41,454 bases of DNA from Phycisphaeraceae bacterium (GCA_028282805.1 JANQHD010000007.1:1-41454); one strand, 5' to 3'; counted from the first letter of the stretch, positions 17,441 to 27,096 are shown. Numbers and translations are program-made. The notes: generated from the sequence alone by a model not told the origin.

Positions 17441-18763
17441 ATGGAACGCAAACGCATCGGACGCTACGCGCTAGGGGGGGTCATGGTCGCGCTGCTGCTG
17501 GTTGGGACCGCAGGGGCGGAAACGACAATCGAACAACTCCAAGCCAAGCTCGCCGAGCAGCAGCGTCGCCTCGACGCGCAGGAAGCCCGCATCAGCCAGC
17601 TGGTCAATCACAACGAGGCCGACTGGATGACCGAGCGGCGGGTCGAGCAGATCAAGCGGGTCGTCCACGAGGTGCTCGCCGACGCCGAGACGCGCGCCGC
17701 GCTGCTCAACGACGCGATCATCGCCGGGCACGACGGCGGCTTCTTCCTCGCCTCGGAAGACGGCAACCACCTGCTGCGCATCAAGGGCATGCTGCAGACC
17801 CGCTACATCACCAACCACCAGAACGACGGGCCCGACGACGACCACCGCGGCGGCTTCGAGATCTCCCGCACGCGCTTCGGGTTCATGGGCCACGTCATCG
17901 ACCCGTCGTGGAAGTTCCTCATCTGGACCGGCCACCACAAGGACGGCGACACCCTCCTGCTCGACGCCTACCTGACGAAGGTGCTCAACGGGCAATGGTC
18001 CGTCACCGCCGGCCAGTTCAAGGTCCCGTTGTGGCGCGAGTGGCTCGTGTCCGAGACGCGGCAGCAGTTCGTCGCCCGCTCGCTGCTCAACGCCTTCGCT
18101 GGAAGCTACACGCAGGGTGTGAAGGTCGACTTCAAGGACGACGCGCTGCACGTGACCCTGTCGATCAACGACGGCGTCGGCGGCATCAACAAGACGTGGG
18201 ACACCGAAGACACCGAATTGGCGCTCACCGGCCGGGTCGAGTGGCTCGTGTTCGGCGACTGGAAACAGTACAGCGACTGGGAGTCGTGGCGCGGTGGTGA
18301 GGCGATGCTCGTGCTCGGCACCGCGGCGCACTACCAACTCGGCGAATCCGGCACGGCCACCGTCGAGTCCGACATCGCACGCTGGACCGCAGACGCCCAC
18401 CTCGAGCTCGGCGGCGCCAACCTCTTCGCGGCGGTGATCACCGACCACGTCGACAACGGCGTCGACGTCAACCGTGTCGGCGTGCTGGTCCAGGGCGGCG
18501 TGTTCGTCACCGACAACATCGAGATCATCGGCCGCTTCGAATGGGCCGACCTCGACGAGGGCGCCGACGACACGCTCAGCGTCGTGACCGCAGGTTTCAA
18601 CTACTTCTTCGCGCAGCACAGGGCCAAGCTGACCGTCGACGTCGGCTACGGCTTCGAGCCCGTGCCCTCCACGATGTACAACACCTTCGCCGGCTGGCGC
18701 ATGGACTCCGTCGGTGAAGACGGCCAGGTCGTGGGCCGCGCGCAGATGCAACTGTTGTTCTGA
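17441..18763 (+). CDS. Phosphate-selective-porin-like (OprP/OprO) outer-membrane porin
   Basis: 440 residues; ATG behind AAGGA. Residues 1-26 are a signal peptide ending AGA. Residues ~28-55 form a coiled coil (TIEQLQAKLAEQQRRLDAQE), as in porins that trimerise or touch the cell wall through an N-terminal helix. From ~residue 100 the sequence is a beta-barrel: alternating strands such as FEISRTRFGFMG, VTAGQFKVPLWREWLVS (the OprP-type QFK/P signature) and VNRVGVLVQGGVFV, ending QMQLLF with a terminal Phe. The family makes passive trimeric channels, often anion- or phosphate-selective; substrate specificity here is not evident. A hairpin terminator separates it from the chemoreceptor gene 94 bases downstream, so partial read-through or separate promoters are both possible. 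Confidence 0.85.
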   Translation: MERKRIGRYALGGVMVALLLVGTAGAETTIEQLQAKLAEQQRRLDAQEARISQLVNHNEADWMTERRVEQIKRVVHEVLADAETRAALLNDAIIAGHDGGFFLASEDGNHLLRIKGMLQTRYITNHQNDGPDDDHRGGFEISRTRFGFMGHVIDPSWKFLIWTGHHKDGDTLLLDAYLTKVLNGQWSVTAGQFKVPLWREWLVSETRQQFVARSLLNAFAGSYTQGVKVDFKDDALHVTLSINDGVGGINKTWDTEDTELALTGRVEWLVFGDWKQYSDWESWRGGEAMLVLGTAAHYQLGESGTATVESDIARWTADAHLELGGANLFAAVITDHVDNGVDVNRVGVLVQGGVFVTDNIEIIGRFEWADLDEGADDTLSVVTAGFNYFFAQHRAKLTVDVGYGFEPVPSTMYNTFAGWRMDSVGEDGQVVGRAQMQLLF

Positions 18764-18770
18764 GCGAGCA

Positions 18771-18812
18771 CGCGTCCGGCGTCGGCGACAGGCGCCGGAC
18801 GCGGCTTATTTT
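18771..18812 (+). terminator. Terminator or attenuator between porin and chemoreceptor genes
   Basis: Perfect 11-bp stem CGCGTCCGGCG / CGCCGGACGCG (18771-18781 with 18793-18803), 11-base loop, then GCTTATTTT. The stem begins 8 bases after the porin stop. Confidence 0.82.
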
Positions 18813-18857
18813 CAAAGTTAAATCAACCGCCCAACAAGGAATTACGGAGCGCAAACA

Positions 18858-20882
18858 ATGATCCGTCGTATCTTTCAAAACGGCAGCATCGCCCGCCGCA
18901 TCGCGATCGTCGCGGGCAGCCTGACCGGCTTCTCGATCGTCATCCTCACCGTCTTCGCCGTCAACCGGTCCACCGACGCGTTGCACGAGCTGGGCAAGAC
19001 CAACCTGGAACAAGCCGCCACCGACGCGAAGAACATGTGCATGGCCCAGCACGAGTTGCTCGAGTCGAAGCTCACCTCCGACCTGGCGTTCGCCGAGAAG
19101 CTGCTGGCGTTGGAGAGCGGCAAGGCCGACCGGTGGGACAGCGCCGTCGAGCTGAGCGACGCGACCGTCGCCGTCGGCCCGCACACCGTACCCATCGCGC
19201 ACTGCGGCGACGCGCTGATGACGGCCAACGAGCCGATCGTCGACGAGGTCCTCGCACGCACCGGCTCGACCTGCACCATCTTCCAGGTGGTCGGCCCCCG
19301 CTGGGTCCGCGTCTCGACCAACGTCAAGAAGCCCGACGGCTCGCGCGCCACCGGCACCACCATCGAGCCCGACTCACACGTGTACCAGCACGTCATGGCC
19401 GGCAAGACCTTCCGCGGGTCGAGCCTGATCATCGGCAAGCGCTACGAGAGCGCTTACCGCCCCATGCGTGACAAGGACGGCAAGATCGTCGCCGTGCTCT
19501 ACGTCGGCGTGCCCCACGACAGCTTCGAGGCGCTGCACGACGGGCTCAGTGCCATCGAGCTCGGCAAGGACGGCTACCTGTGGGCGATCGACAGCACCGG
19601 CACCTTCGTGCTGCACCCCGAAAAGCTCGGCGCCAACGCCTCGCAGTACGCGTTCATCCAGGAGATGATGAAGAACAAGGAAGGCTGGCTCACCTACGAC
19701 TGGGAGGGCCGGACCAAGCTGGGTTGCTACAGCTACTACGAGCCATTCGACTGGATCATCGGCGCGACGGCCTACCAGGACGACTTCAGCGCCGCGGCGA
19801 CCGAGCTGCGCACGTGGCTGGTCGGCTCGGCGGTGCTGTTCATCGTCGTCGCTTCGGCCCTGGCGTGGTACATCGGTCGCCGGATCGCCAGCGGCATCAA
19901 CAAGGTCACCGACGCGATCGACGACATCGCCCAGGGCGAGGGCGACCTGACCCGCCGCCTGCCGGTCGACAGCGAAGACGAGGTCGGCAAGCTCGCGCAG
20001 GGCTTCAACGCCTTCGTGCAGAAGATCCACGACATCATCACCGAGGTCGCGACGGCCACGCGTGACGTGTCCAGCGCCGCGACGCAGATCGCCGCGTCCA
20101 GCGAAGAGATGGCCAGCGGCATGAGCCAGCAGACCGACCAGACCACGCAGGTCTCCAGCGCCGTCGAGCAGATGTCGGCCACCGTGGTCGAGGTCGCGCG
20201 CAAGAGCGCCGACGCCTCGGGCAGCGCCGAGCAGGCCGGCACCCAGGCCACCGAGGGCGGCGAGATCGTCGACCAGACCGTCGAGGGCATGCGCGCCATC
20301 GCCACCGTCGTCAACGATTCCGCCGCCGCCATCAACGAGCTCGGCAAACGCGGCGAACAGATCGGCCAGGTCATCGAGGTCATCACCGACATCGCCGACC
20401 AGACCAACCTGCTGGCGCTGAACGCCGCGATCGAAGCCGCCCGCGCCGGCGAGCACGGCCGCGGCTTCGCCGTCGTCGCCGACGAGGTGCGCAAGCTCGC
20501 CGAACGCACCATGCAGGCCACCGACGAGGTCGCCACGTCCATCAAGGCGATCCAGGAAGAGACCAACGCCGCCGTGCAGCGCATGGGCGCGGGCACCGAG
20601 AAGGTCGGCGAGGGCGTGGCGCTGGCAGAAAAAGCCGGCGACTCGTTGCAGTCGATCGTCGACGGCTCGAAGACCGTCGCGTCGATGATCCAATCGATCG
20701 CGGCAGCCAGCGAGGAGCAGAGCGCCGCGGCCGAGCAGATCAGCCGCAACATCGAATCCATTAACGCCGTCTCGAAGCAGTCGTCCGAAGGCGCCAACCA
20801 GGCGGCCACCGCGGCCACGCAGCTCAGCGCCAAGGCCGAGCAACTCCAGAACCTCGTCGAGCAGTTCAAGATCGAGGCATAA
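18858..20882 (+). CDS. Methyl-accepting chemotaxis protein with a Cache_3-Cache_2 sensor
   Basis: 674 residues. TM1 at ~13-36 and TM2 at ~318-340 enclose a periplasmic sensor of ~280 residues. The sensor reads as Cache_3-Cache_2: the distal part has [19 protein letters not shown] and [20 protein letters not shown], the membrane-proximal part [17 protein letters not shown] and [16 protein letters not shown] domain follows ([17 protein letters not shown]), then the cytoplasmic coiled coil. The conserved tip that binds CheA and CheW ([20 protein letters not shown], then [13 protein letters not shown]) is at ~515-550. There is no C-terminal NWETF-like tether for CheR/CheB. It is the likely input for the che genes directly downstream. 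Cache_3-Cache_2 receptors commonly sense small organic acids; the ligand here is unknown. Confidence 0.96.
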   Translation: MIRRIFQNGSIARRIAIVAGSLTGFSIVILTVFAVNRSTDALHELGKTNLEQAATDAKNMCMAQHELLESKLTSDLAFAEKLLALESGKADRWDSAVELSDATVAVGPHTVPIAHCGDALMTANEPIVDEVLARTGSTCTIFQVVGPRWVRVSTNVKKPDGSRATGTTIEPDSHVYQHVMAGKTFRGSSLIIGKRYESAYRPMRDKDGKIVAVLYVGVPHDSFEALHDGLSAIELGKDGYLWAIDSTGTFVLHPEKLGANASQYAFIQEMMKNKEGWLTYDWEGRTKLGCYSYYEPFDWIIGATAYQDDFSAAATELRTWLVGSAVLFIVVASALAWYIGRRIASGINKVTDAIDDIAQGEGDLTRRLPVDSEDEVGKLAQGFNAFVQKIHDIITEVATATRDVSSAATQIAASSEEMASGMSQQTDQTTQVSSAVEQMSATVVEVARKSADASGSAEQAGTQATEGGEIVDQTVEGMRAIATVVNDSAAAINELGKRGEQIGQVIEVITDIADQTNLLALNAAIEAARAGEHGRGFAVVADEVRKLAERTMQATDEVATSIKAIQEETNAAVQRMGAGTEKVGEGVALAEKAGDSLQSIVDGSKTVASMIQSIAAASEEQSAAAEQISRNIESINAVSKQSSEGANQAATAATQLSAKAEQLQNLVEQFKIEA

Positions 20883-20895
20883 AAACCCACTCTGC

Positions 20896-20935
20896 GCCGG
20901 GGCGGTTCCCTTATGACCCCAGGGGCCGCCCCGGC
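20896..20935 (+). terminator. Terminator or attenuator between chemoreceptor and cheW
   Basis: 14-bp stem (20896-20909 with 20922-20935; 12 Watson-Crick and 2 G-U pairs), 12-base loop, then TCATCTT. The stem is very stable, the U-tract poor. It would reduce read-through from the abundant receptor into cheW-R-A-X-Y. Confidence 0.65.
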
Positions 20936-20982
20936 TCATCTTACCGAAGCCCCGCAACGGGCACACGAAACGGAGACAGGTG

Positions 20983-21528
20983 ATGAGCAACCCAGAACCA
21001 ACAACCAACGCGGAAACCGACATCCACACGCCCGACAGCGCCGCCGCCGACTGCGACCGCCTGCAACTGGTGACGTTCGACGTGGGCGGGGAGGAGTTCG
21101 CCGTCGACATCCTCGCGGTGCAGGAGATCAACCGGATGATGCAGATCACCTGCGTCCCGCAGAGCCCCGACGAGGTCGAGGGCGTGATCAACCTGCGCGG
21201 CCGGATCATCCCGGTGATCGACCTGCGCAAGCGATTCAACATGGCGTCGCGCGAGCACGGCAACGAGAGCCGGATCATCGTCGTAGACGTCAACGACCAC
21301 ACCGTCGGCTTCATCGTCGACCGCGTGCACGAGGTGTTGCGCATCGACAGCTCGATCGTCGAGGCCGCCCCGTCGATCGTGACCAGCATCGACAGCGACT
21401 ACATCCAGGGCGTGGGCAAGCTCGAAGACCGCCTGCTGATCCTGATCAACCTCGAGCGGCTGTTCGACACGCAGCAGCTGCGCCAGATCAAAGAAGCCGC
21501 GCGGGGCGCCGAGCCGCAAGCCGCGTGA
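20983..21528 (+). CDS. cheW: CheW: chemotaxis coupling protein
   Basis: 181 residues from ATG 20983, seven bases behind GGAG (a GTG directly upstream is the alternative). After a ~25-residue acidic leader, a single CheW domain spans ~26-170: LVTFDVGGEEFAVDILAVQEI, VEGVINLRGRIIPVIDLRKRF, RIIVVDV, GFIVDRVHEVLRI, IQGVGKLEDRLLILINLERLF. The Arg in LRGRIIPVIDLR is the one used in receptor and CheA binding. It links the chemoreceptor tip to CheA in signalling arrays. First gene of the tight cheW-cheR-cheA-cheX-cheY group. Confidence 0.96.
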   Translation: MSNPEPTTNAETDIHTPDSAAADCDRLQLVTFDVGGEEFAVDILAVQEINRMMQITCVPQSPDEVEGVINLRGRIIPVIDLRKRFNMASREHGNESRIIVVDVNDHTVGFIVDRVHEVLRIDSSIVEAAPSIVTSIDSDYIQGVGKLEDRLLILINLERLFDTQQLRQIKEAARGAEPQAA

Positions 21529-21612
21529 CCCGCGCCGCGCACACACCGCAAGAGCCGTGAACAGGGAATTGACTTAGCCGGACGGGGGAATACCACCGAC
21601 CAGGAGTTGTCG

Positions 21613-22455
21613 TTGAACACCGCAACCTTGAAGATGTCTGACGAGCAGTTCGACCGGCTCCGCAAGGTCGTGTACGACAGGAGCGGCATCTGGTTCGCCG
21701 ACGGCAAGCAGTACGTGCTCGAGAGCAGGCTCTCGCGCCGGCTCGAAGAACTCGACATGACCGACTTCGATCAGTACCTGATGTACCTGACGATCGGCCC
21801 GTACCAGACGAACGAGTTCCAGGAAATGTTCGACCGGATCACGATCAACGAGACCAGCTTCTTCCGCAACGCCCCACAGCTCGACATCTTCGAGCGACGG
21901 GTGTTGCCGCAACTGCTGGAAGCGCGCAAGGCGAGCAAGACCCTGCGCCTCTGGTCGTGCGCCTGTTCGAGCGGCGAGGAGCCCTACACCCTGGCGATGC
22001 AGGTCCACCGCACGCTGGGCATCCGGCTGGCCGACTGGCGCATCGAGATCCTCGGCACCGACATCTCCGAGAAGGTGCTGCTGCAGGCCCAGCAGGGCGT
22101 GTACGGCTCGTACCCCTTGCAGAACGTCGAACCGCTGGTGCTGACGCGCTACTTCAAGAAGACACCCACCGGCCACGAGGTCGACCCCACGATCCGCTCG
22201 ATGGTCACGTTCGAGAAGATGAACATGAAGGACACGATCGCGGCCAAGCGTTACGGCACGTGGGACGTGATCTTCTGCCGCAACGTGATGATCTACTTCG
22301 ACCAACAGATGCGCCAGCGCTGCATCGAACTGTTCCACCAGCAGCTGGCCGACGACGGGACGCTGTTCATCGGCCACAGCGAAACGATCCGCAACCCGGA
22401 CCGGTTTACGGCGCGCAGTGAACCCGAATCCTTCGCATACCGACCGGTGAAATAG
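21613..22455 (+). CDS. cheR: CheR: chemoreceptor glutamate O-methyltransferase
   Basis: 280 residues. The start chosen is TTG 21613, six bases behind AGGAG; TTG 21607 abuts that site, and ATG 21634 is a shorter alternative. Residues ~10-75 are the helical CheR N domain (FDRLRKVVYDRSGIWF, LESRLSRRLEEL), then the SAM-dependent methyltransferase: ITINETSFFRN, the SAM-binding LWSCACSSGEEPYTLAM, LGTDISEKVL with the acidic ribose contact, and WDVIFCRNVMIYFD, ending GHSETI. It methylates receptor glutamates using S-adenosylmethionine. The stop is 11 bases before cheA. Confidence 0.95.
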   Translation: MNTATLKMSDEQFDRLRKVVYDRSGIWFADGKQYVLESRLSRRLEELDMTDFDQYLMYLTIGPYQTNEFQEMFDRITINETSFFRNAPQLDIFERRVLPQLLEARKASKTLRLWSCACSSGEEPYTLAMQVHRTLGIRLADWRIEILGTDISEKVLLQAQQGVYGSYPLQNVEPLVLTRYFKKTPTGHEVDPTIRSMVTFEKMNMKDTIAAKRYGTWDVIFCRNVMIYFDQQMRQRCIELFHQQLADDGTLFIGHSETIRNPDRFTARSEPESFAYRPVK

Positions 22456-22466
22456 GGACGCAACCG

Positions 22467-24614
22467 ATGTGTAGCTTGCAGGACCAAGACCCCTCGTTGC
22501 TCAACGACTTCGTGACCGAGAGCCGTGAGCTGATCGAGACGGTAGACCAGGACCTGGTCACGCTGGAGCAATCGCCGGAGGACCCGGAGCTGTTGAACCG
22601 CATCTTCCGTGCGCTGCACACGATCAAGGGTTCGAGCAGTTTCCTCGCGCTCGAGCCGGTCACGCGGTTCGCCCACGCCGGGGAAGACGCGCTCAACGCG
22701 CTGCGCAAGGCCGAGGCGGCCGTCACGGCGGACATGATGGACATGCTGCTGCGCGCCGTCGACGTGATCCGCGACCAGCTCGACGAGGTCGAGTCCGGCG
22801 AGGCGCCGCAAGCCGGGCCCGACGACCTGATCGAGGGCCTGCACCGCATCGGCGAGGAAGGCGTCCAACGCAACGAGCTCCGCGAAGACGAGGGGGAAAC
22901 GCCCGACGCCGACGACGCCTTCACCCTGCCGCCGGCCAAGCAGGACCTGTTGCAGTACATGATCGAAGACCTCATGGAATCGCTCGACCAGCTCGAGGCG
23001 ATGTTCGGCGAAGCGGTCGGCCACGAAGACACCGAGCAGCTTTCGCACCGGATGAAAGACATCACCGATGGCCTGGTGCGCTCGGCGGGCTTCTTCGAGG
23101 TCGACACGCTCAGCGACGAGGTCCAAACGCTGCACAAGGCTGCGCTGGCGCTGGGCGAGCTCGATGCGCAAGCGATCGCACCGCTCGTGGCCCACGTCAA
23201 CACGCTCGTCGACGCGGTGCGCCACCGCGCCGAAGCGATGAACGCCGGCAAACTTCGGTCGCATCATTGCGACGGCGTGTGCGCCCAAATCATCGCGCTG
23301 ATCGCCGGCGAGCCGCTGCCCGACCCGAAGGCCAACGAACCTAAAAAACAAGCGGAAACGGAGGCCGACGACAGGCCCGCCGCCGTCGCCCAACCCGACA
23401 AACCCACCGCGCACGTCGCCGAGCGCACCGTGCGCGTTGACGTCGAACGCCTCGAGGCGATGCTGAACCTCGTCGGCGAGCTTGTGCTCCAGAAGAACCG
23501 TGTGCTCGGCGCCGCCCGAAACGCGCAGCGCAAGGAATTGGACGGCGAGTTCTGCGACCAGCTCACGCAGGTCGGCTCGGACCTCGAACGCGTGACCGCG
23601 GACCTACAGACCAGCGTGATGAAGACGCGCATGCAGCCGCTCAGCAAGTTGTTCAACCGCTACCCCCGGTTGATCCGCGACCTGTCGCGCACCATGGGCA
23701 AGCGGATCGACCTGGAGATCATCGGCGGCGAAACAGAGGTCGACAAGTCCGTCATCGAATCGCTCGGCGACCCGCTGGTGCACCTGTTGCGCAACAGCGC
23801 CGACCACGGCCTGGAGGGCGCCGAGGAACGCGCCGCCGCGGGCAAAGACCCGCGCGGCAAGATCCAGATCGTCGCCAGCCAAGAGGGCAACCACGTGCTG
23901 GTGCAGATCATCGACGACGGCCGCGGCTTGAACACCGAGAAGATCGGTAAGAAAGCCGTCGAACGCGGGCTGGTCTCCGCGGAGAAGCTCGAATCGATGA
24001 GCCGGGCGGAGCTGCACAACCTGATCTTCCAACCGGGCTTCAGCACGGCGGAGGTCGTCTCCGACGTGTCCGGCCGCGGCGTCGGCATGGACGTCGTCCG
24101 CACCAACATCGCCAAGCTCAACGGCATCGTCGAGATCCAATCCAACCCCGACAAGGGCTCGACGGTCTCGATCCGCATCCCCCTGACCGTGGCGATCATG
24201 CCCGCGATGGTCGTGGAGGTCGGCGGCGGCCAGTACGCCCTGCCGTTGGCGAGCATCCTCGAGATCCTCCGCCCCGAGCAGGCGCAGGTGTCGACCGTGG
24301 GCCGGGAGCCGATGCTGCGCGTCCGCGAGAACGTGCTGCCCATCGTCATACTCGCCGACCACTTCGGTCAACGCTCGACAGAATCAAACCAGAACATCGC
24401 CGTGATCGTCGGCATGGGCGAGAAACGCCTGGCGCTGATGGTCGACGGCCTGATCGGCCAGGAAGAGGTCGTGATCAAGCCGCTCGACGACACGCTCGAA
24501 CGCGACCCGTCGATCAGCGGCGCCACCATCCGGGAAGACGGTGGTGTGAGCCTTATCATCGACATCGCAACCTTGTTTAAGACGTTAGACCGCCGGCAAC
24601 GCTACGCCGCCTGA
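22467..24614 (+). CDS. cheA: CheA: chemotaxis histidine kinase
   Basis: 715 residues. P1/HPt domain at ~8-110 with the phosphoacceptor His51 in RALHTIKGSSSF. A middle region (~155-285) replaces the usual P2 and reads as a helical bundle resembling a degenerate HPt (SHRMKDITDGLVRSAGFFEV), followed by a linker. P3 dimerisation helices at ~325-395 (RLEAMLNLVGELVLQKNR, MKTRMQPLSKLF). P4 ATPase at ~395-570 with HLLRNSADHGLE (N box), IIDDGRGLN (G1), FSTAEVVSDVSGRGVGMDVV. P5 CheW-like domain at ~575-712. It autophosphorylates in trans when receptors signal and passes the phosphate to CheY and CheB. Confidence 0.97.
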   Translation: MCSLQDQDPSLLNDFVTESRELIETVDQDLVTLEQSPEDPELLNRIFRALHTIKGSSSFLALEPVTRFAHAGEDALNALRKAEAAVTADMMDMLLRAVDVIRDQLDEVESGEAPQAGPDDLIEGLHRIGEEGVQRNELREDEGETPDADDAFTLPPAKQDLLQYMIEDLMESLDQLEAMFGEAVGHEDTEQLSHRMKDITDGLVRSAGFFEVDTLSDEVQTLHKAALALGELDAQAIAPLVAHVNTLVDAVRHRAEAMNAGKLRSHHCDGVCAQIIALIAGEPLPDPKANEPKKQAETEADDRPAAVAQPDKPTAHVAERTVRVDVERLEAMLNLVGELVLQKNRVLGAARNAQRKELDGEFCDQLTQVGSDLERVTADLQTSVMKTRMQPLSKLFNRYPRLIRDLSRTMGKRIDLEIIGGETEVDKSVIESLGDPLVHLLRNSADHGLEGAEERAAAGKDPRGKIQIVASQEGNHVLVQIIDDGRGLNTEKIGKKAVERGLVSAEKLESMSRAELHNLIFQPGFSTAEVVSDVSGRGVGMDVVRTNIAKLNGIVEIQSNPDKGSTVSIRIPLTVAIMPAMVVEVGGGQYALPLASILEILRPEQAQVSTVGREPMLRVRENVLPIVILADHFGQRSTESNQNIAVIVGMGEKRLALMVDGLIGQEEVVIKPLDDTLERDPSISGATIREDGGVSLIIDIATLFKTLDRRQRYAA

Positions 24615-24639
24615 TTATGGAAATTGGAAAGGGTCAACC

Positions 24640-25140
24640 ATGGAAGCCAAGGACATCTGCCCGTTCATCGAGTCGGTGAAGAAGGTCTTCGCCACGATGC
24701 TGCAGGTCAAGGTTGAGACGCAGAACGCACGCGTGAAGTCGACGGCCGACCCCAGCTACGACGTCTCCGGCATCATCGGCATGTCCGGTGAGGTCACCGG
24801 CGCCGTCGTGCTCAGCCTGCCCCAACAGACCGCCAGCCGGCTCGTCACGATCTTTGTCGGCACCGAGGTCGCCGTCGACGACCCCGACTTCGCCGACGCG
24901 ATCGGTGAACTGGTGAACATGGTCACCGGCAGCGCCAAGGCGCAGCTCGAGGGCCGACGCATCGACATCAGCTGCCCCTCCGTCATCGTCGGTGCGCAAC
25001 ACCGCGTGATGCAAAACAGCACCCGGCCGGTCATCGAGGTCCCCTGCGATTGCGACTGCGGCCCGTTCAGCGTGCTGGTCACGATGCAAGACGCGCCCAA
25101 GGCCCAGGAACAGAACACCGACGCCGTGAACGCGGCCTGA
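24640..25140 (+). CDS. cheX: CheX: CheY-phosphate phosphatase
   Basis: 166 residues, the usual CheX size. The active-site ExxN motif is Glu90-Leu-Val-Asn93 within FADAIGELVNMVTGSAK. GIIGMSGEVTGAVVLSL is the usual N-terminal strand, ISCPSVIVGAQH the conserved strand before the end. A Cys-Asp-Cys-Asp-Cys run (VPCDCDCGPF) in the C-terminal part is not typical. In the family it speeds CheY dephosphorylation, taking the place of CheZ in many non-enteric bacteria. It lies 25 bases behind cheA and directly before its substrate gene cheY. Confidence 0.93.
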   Translation: MEAKDICPFIESVKKVFATMLQVKVETQNARVKSTADPSYDVSGIIGMSGEVTGAVVLSLPQQTASRLVTIFVGTEVAVDDPDFADAIGELVNMVTGSAKAQLEGRRIDISCPSVIVGAQHRVMQNSTRPVIEVPCDCDCGPFSVLVTMQDAPKAQEQNTDAVNAA

Positions 25141-25165
25141 CCAGACACGCAAGGAGAAGCCAACG

Positions 25166-25543
25166 ATGAAAATCCTACTCGTTGACGATTCACGCACGAT
25201 GCGCAACGTGCAGAAAAGCATCCTCGGCCAGATCGGTTACAGCGACGTCGTCGAAGCCTGCGACGGCATCGACGCCCTCAGCCGCGCCAACGCCGAGAAC
25301 CCCGACCTGATCCTGCTCGACTGGAACATGCCGAACATGGACGGCCTGACCTTCCTCAAGACCTTCCGCGAGAAGGACAAGGCCACGCCGGTCATCATGG
25401 TCACCACCGAGGCCGAGAAAATCCGTGTCATCGAGGCGATCAAGGCGGGCGTGAACAACTACGTTGTCAAGCCCTTCACGCCCGAGCTGTTGAAAGAACG
25501 GATCGACGAAACACTGGCCAAGCTAGCGGCCGCGACGGCGTAG
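25166..25543 (+). CDS. cheY: CheY: single-domain chemotaxis response regulator
   Basis: 125 residues, ATG behind AAGGAGAAG. A single receiver domain: D7/D8 (LVDDSRTMR), phosphoacceptor D52 (LLDWNMPNMDG), switch Thr80 (IMVTTEAE) and the conserved Lys in NNYVVKPFTPE, with the aromatic switch Tyr just before it. No output domain. Phosphorylated by CheA, it would bind the flagellar switch or another motility target. A few bases separate cheX and cheY, so they are probably co-translated. Confidence 0.95.
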   Translation: MKILLVDDSRTMRNVQKSILGQIGYSDVVEACDGIDALSRANAENPDLILLDWNMPNMDGLTFLKTFREKDKATPVIMVTTEAEKIRVIEAIKAGVNNYVVKPFTPELLKERIDETLAKLAAATA

Positions 25544-25596
25544 CCCGGTGCGAGATATGGGGGACATGCCCGGCCTTACGAGGTCGGGCTAAGCCG

Positions 25597-27096
25597 ATGA
25601 GTGTCGATACAAACGAAGTCACGATCACTGCGCAAGTCGCAGAAAACGCGATGAGCGCCACGCTGCGCATCCCCGCCACGGCCGACCCCAGCCTGGTCAC
25701 CGTTGGCGCGTGCAAGGTCTCGCTACAACAAGCGGGTATCAAATTATTCAAGCATTTTGAGAAACTGATTAAACAGGCTGTTTTGCGCTATACCGAAGAA
25801 CAGGGCGCGAACGGCGACGTCGAGGTCGTGTTTGAGGGGACCCCGTCCCGCCCGGGCAAGGACGGCTACATCGAGTGGGCCGAGGGCTGTGACCCCGAGC
25901 AGGCCCGGGATGTGGACGAACAACAAGTCGTCGATTTCTACAACCAGACGCACTTCGCCGTGGTCAAGGCCGGCCAGCCGATCGCCCGGATCGTGCCGCC
26001 GACCGACGGCGAGGTCGGCTACGACGTGCGCGGCAACAACCTCGAACCGAAGGCGGGCGTGCCCGTGACGGTCAAGGTCAACACCAACTCCGTGCTCGTC
26101 GACCAGCGGGGCAACTGCACCGCGCAGATCGACGGCGTGCTCCACAACACCGCCGGCGAGATCAGCGTCAACCCCGTGCTTCACCTCAACGACTACGTCG
26201 ACTTCTCCACCGGAAACATCCGGTTCAGCGGCGACGTCATCGTCCACAAGGGCGTGCGCGACCGGTTCAGCGTCGAGGCCCGGGGCGACGTGGAGACCGG
26301 CGACCTCATCGAAGCGGCGAAGATCACCACCGGCGGCGACCTGCGCGCCACCGGGGGCATCGCCGCCAAGAACGCCGGCCGGCTGTCCATCGGGCGCGAC
26401 CTAGTCGCCAAGTACCTCGAGGGCGCCGCCGGCAACGTCACCCGCGACGCCCGGATCGAACGCGAGGTGATCCAGTGTCGGCTGAACGTCGGCCGCGAGC
26501 TGCAAGTCGACAACGGCGCCCTCATCGGCGGCGTCACGACCGTGACCTCCTCGGCGCGGCTCGCCGAGCTCGGTTCCGCCGGAGAACAGAAAACCATGCT
26601 CATCCTCGGCTGCCACCGGGCGATGGAACTGATGATCCAGCGCACGACCGAGCACATCGAGGCCATCGACCAGAAGATCAAGGATTCGAAAGCGGAGCTG
26701 CAAGCCCTCCAGCGCATGGACAAGCCCACCGCCGCGGACCGCGAGAAGATGACCGAGCTGATGTGCCTGCCGCTCGAGCTGGGCGATAACAAGGACAAGA
26801 TCACACAGAAACGCAGGGCGTTGCAGGAGCGCTTCGAGGCGCTGCGCCGCGTCGACCTGACCGTGACGCAGATGATCCACCCCAAGGTGAGCATCGTCGT
26901 CGACCATCAGCAGGTCGACTTCATCGAAGCGGTGCCGGGCCCGATCTGGATCGGGTTGAGCCAGAAAAAAACGCTGGTCGCCCGCATCGGCGGCGACGAC
27001 TGCCCCGCCAGGCCGGTCCGCGATCTGCCCGGGGTGGCCCTGCGGCGGCACACGCCCCCCCAAGCCCTGAGCAGTTCGCCGCAAGCCGGTCGATAG
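25597..27096 (+). CDS. FapA-family (DUF342) protein
   Basis: 499 residues. Residues ~100-330 carry the FapA/DUF342 beta-helix with its repeats: GNNLEPKAGVPV, IDGVLHNTAGEISVNPVL, IRFSGDVIVHKGV, SVEARGDVETGDLIEAAKI, GGDLRATGGIAAKNAGRLSIGRDLVAKYLEGA. A coiled coil at ~350-430 (HIEAIDQKIKDSKAELQ) and a small beta end follow. The family is widespread near chemotaxis and flagellar genes; in some species it affects polar placement of flagella or chemosensory systems, so its place behind cheY fits. A conserved N-terminal helical region (~30-90) precedes it. The Pro/Ser-rich last ~30 residues are poorly conserved. A strong terminator ends the unit. Confidence 0.88.
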   Translation: MSVDTNEVTITAQVAENAMSATLRIPATADPSLVTVGACKVSLQQAGIKLFKHFEKLIKQAVLRYTEEQGANGDVEVVFEGTPSRPGKDGYIEWAEGCDPEQARDVDEQQVVDFYNQTHFAVVKAGQPIARIVPPTDGEVGYDVRGNNLEPKAGVPVTVKVNTNSVLVDQRGNCTAQIDGVLHNTAGEISVNPVLHLNDYVDFSTGNIRFSGDVIVHKGVRDRFSVEARGDVETGDLIEAAKITTGGDLRATGGIAAKNAGRLSIGRDLVAKYLEGAAGNVTRDARIEREVIQCRLNVGRELQVDNGALIGGVTTVTSSARLAELGSAGEQKTMLILGCHRAMELMIQRTTEHIEAIDQKIKDSKAELQALQRMDKPTAADREKMTELMCLPLELGDNKDKITQKRRALQERFEALRRVDLTVTQMIHPKVSIVVDHQQVDFIEAVPGPIWIGLSQKKTLVARIGGDDCPARPVRDLPGVALRRHTPPQALSSSPQAGR

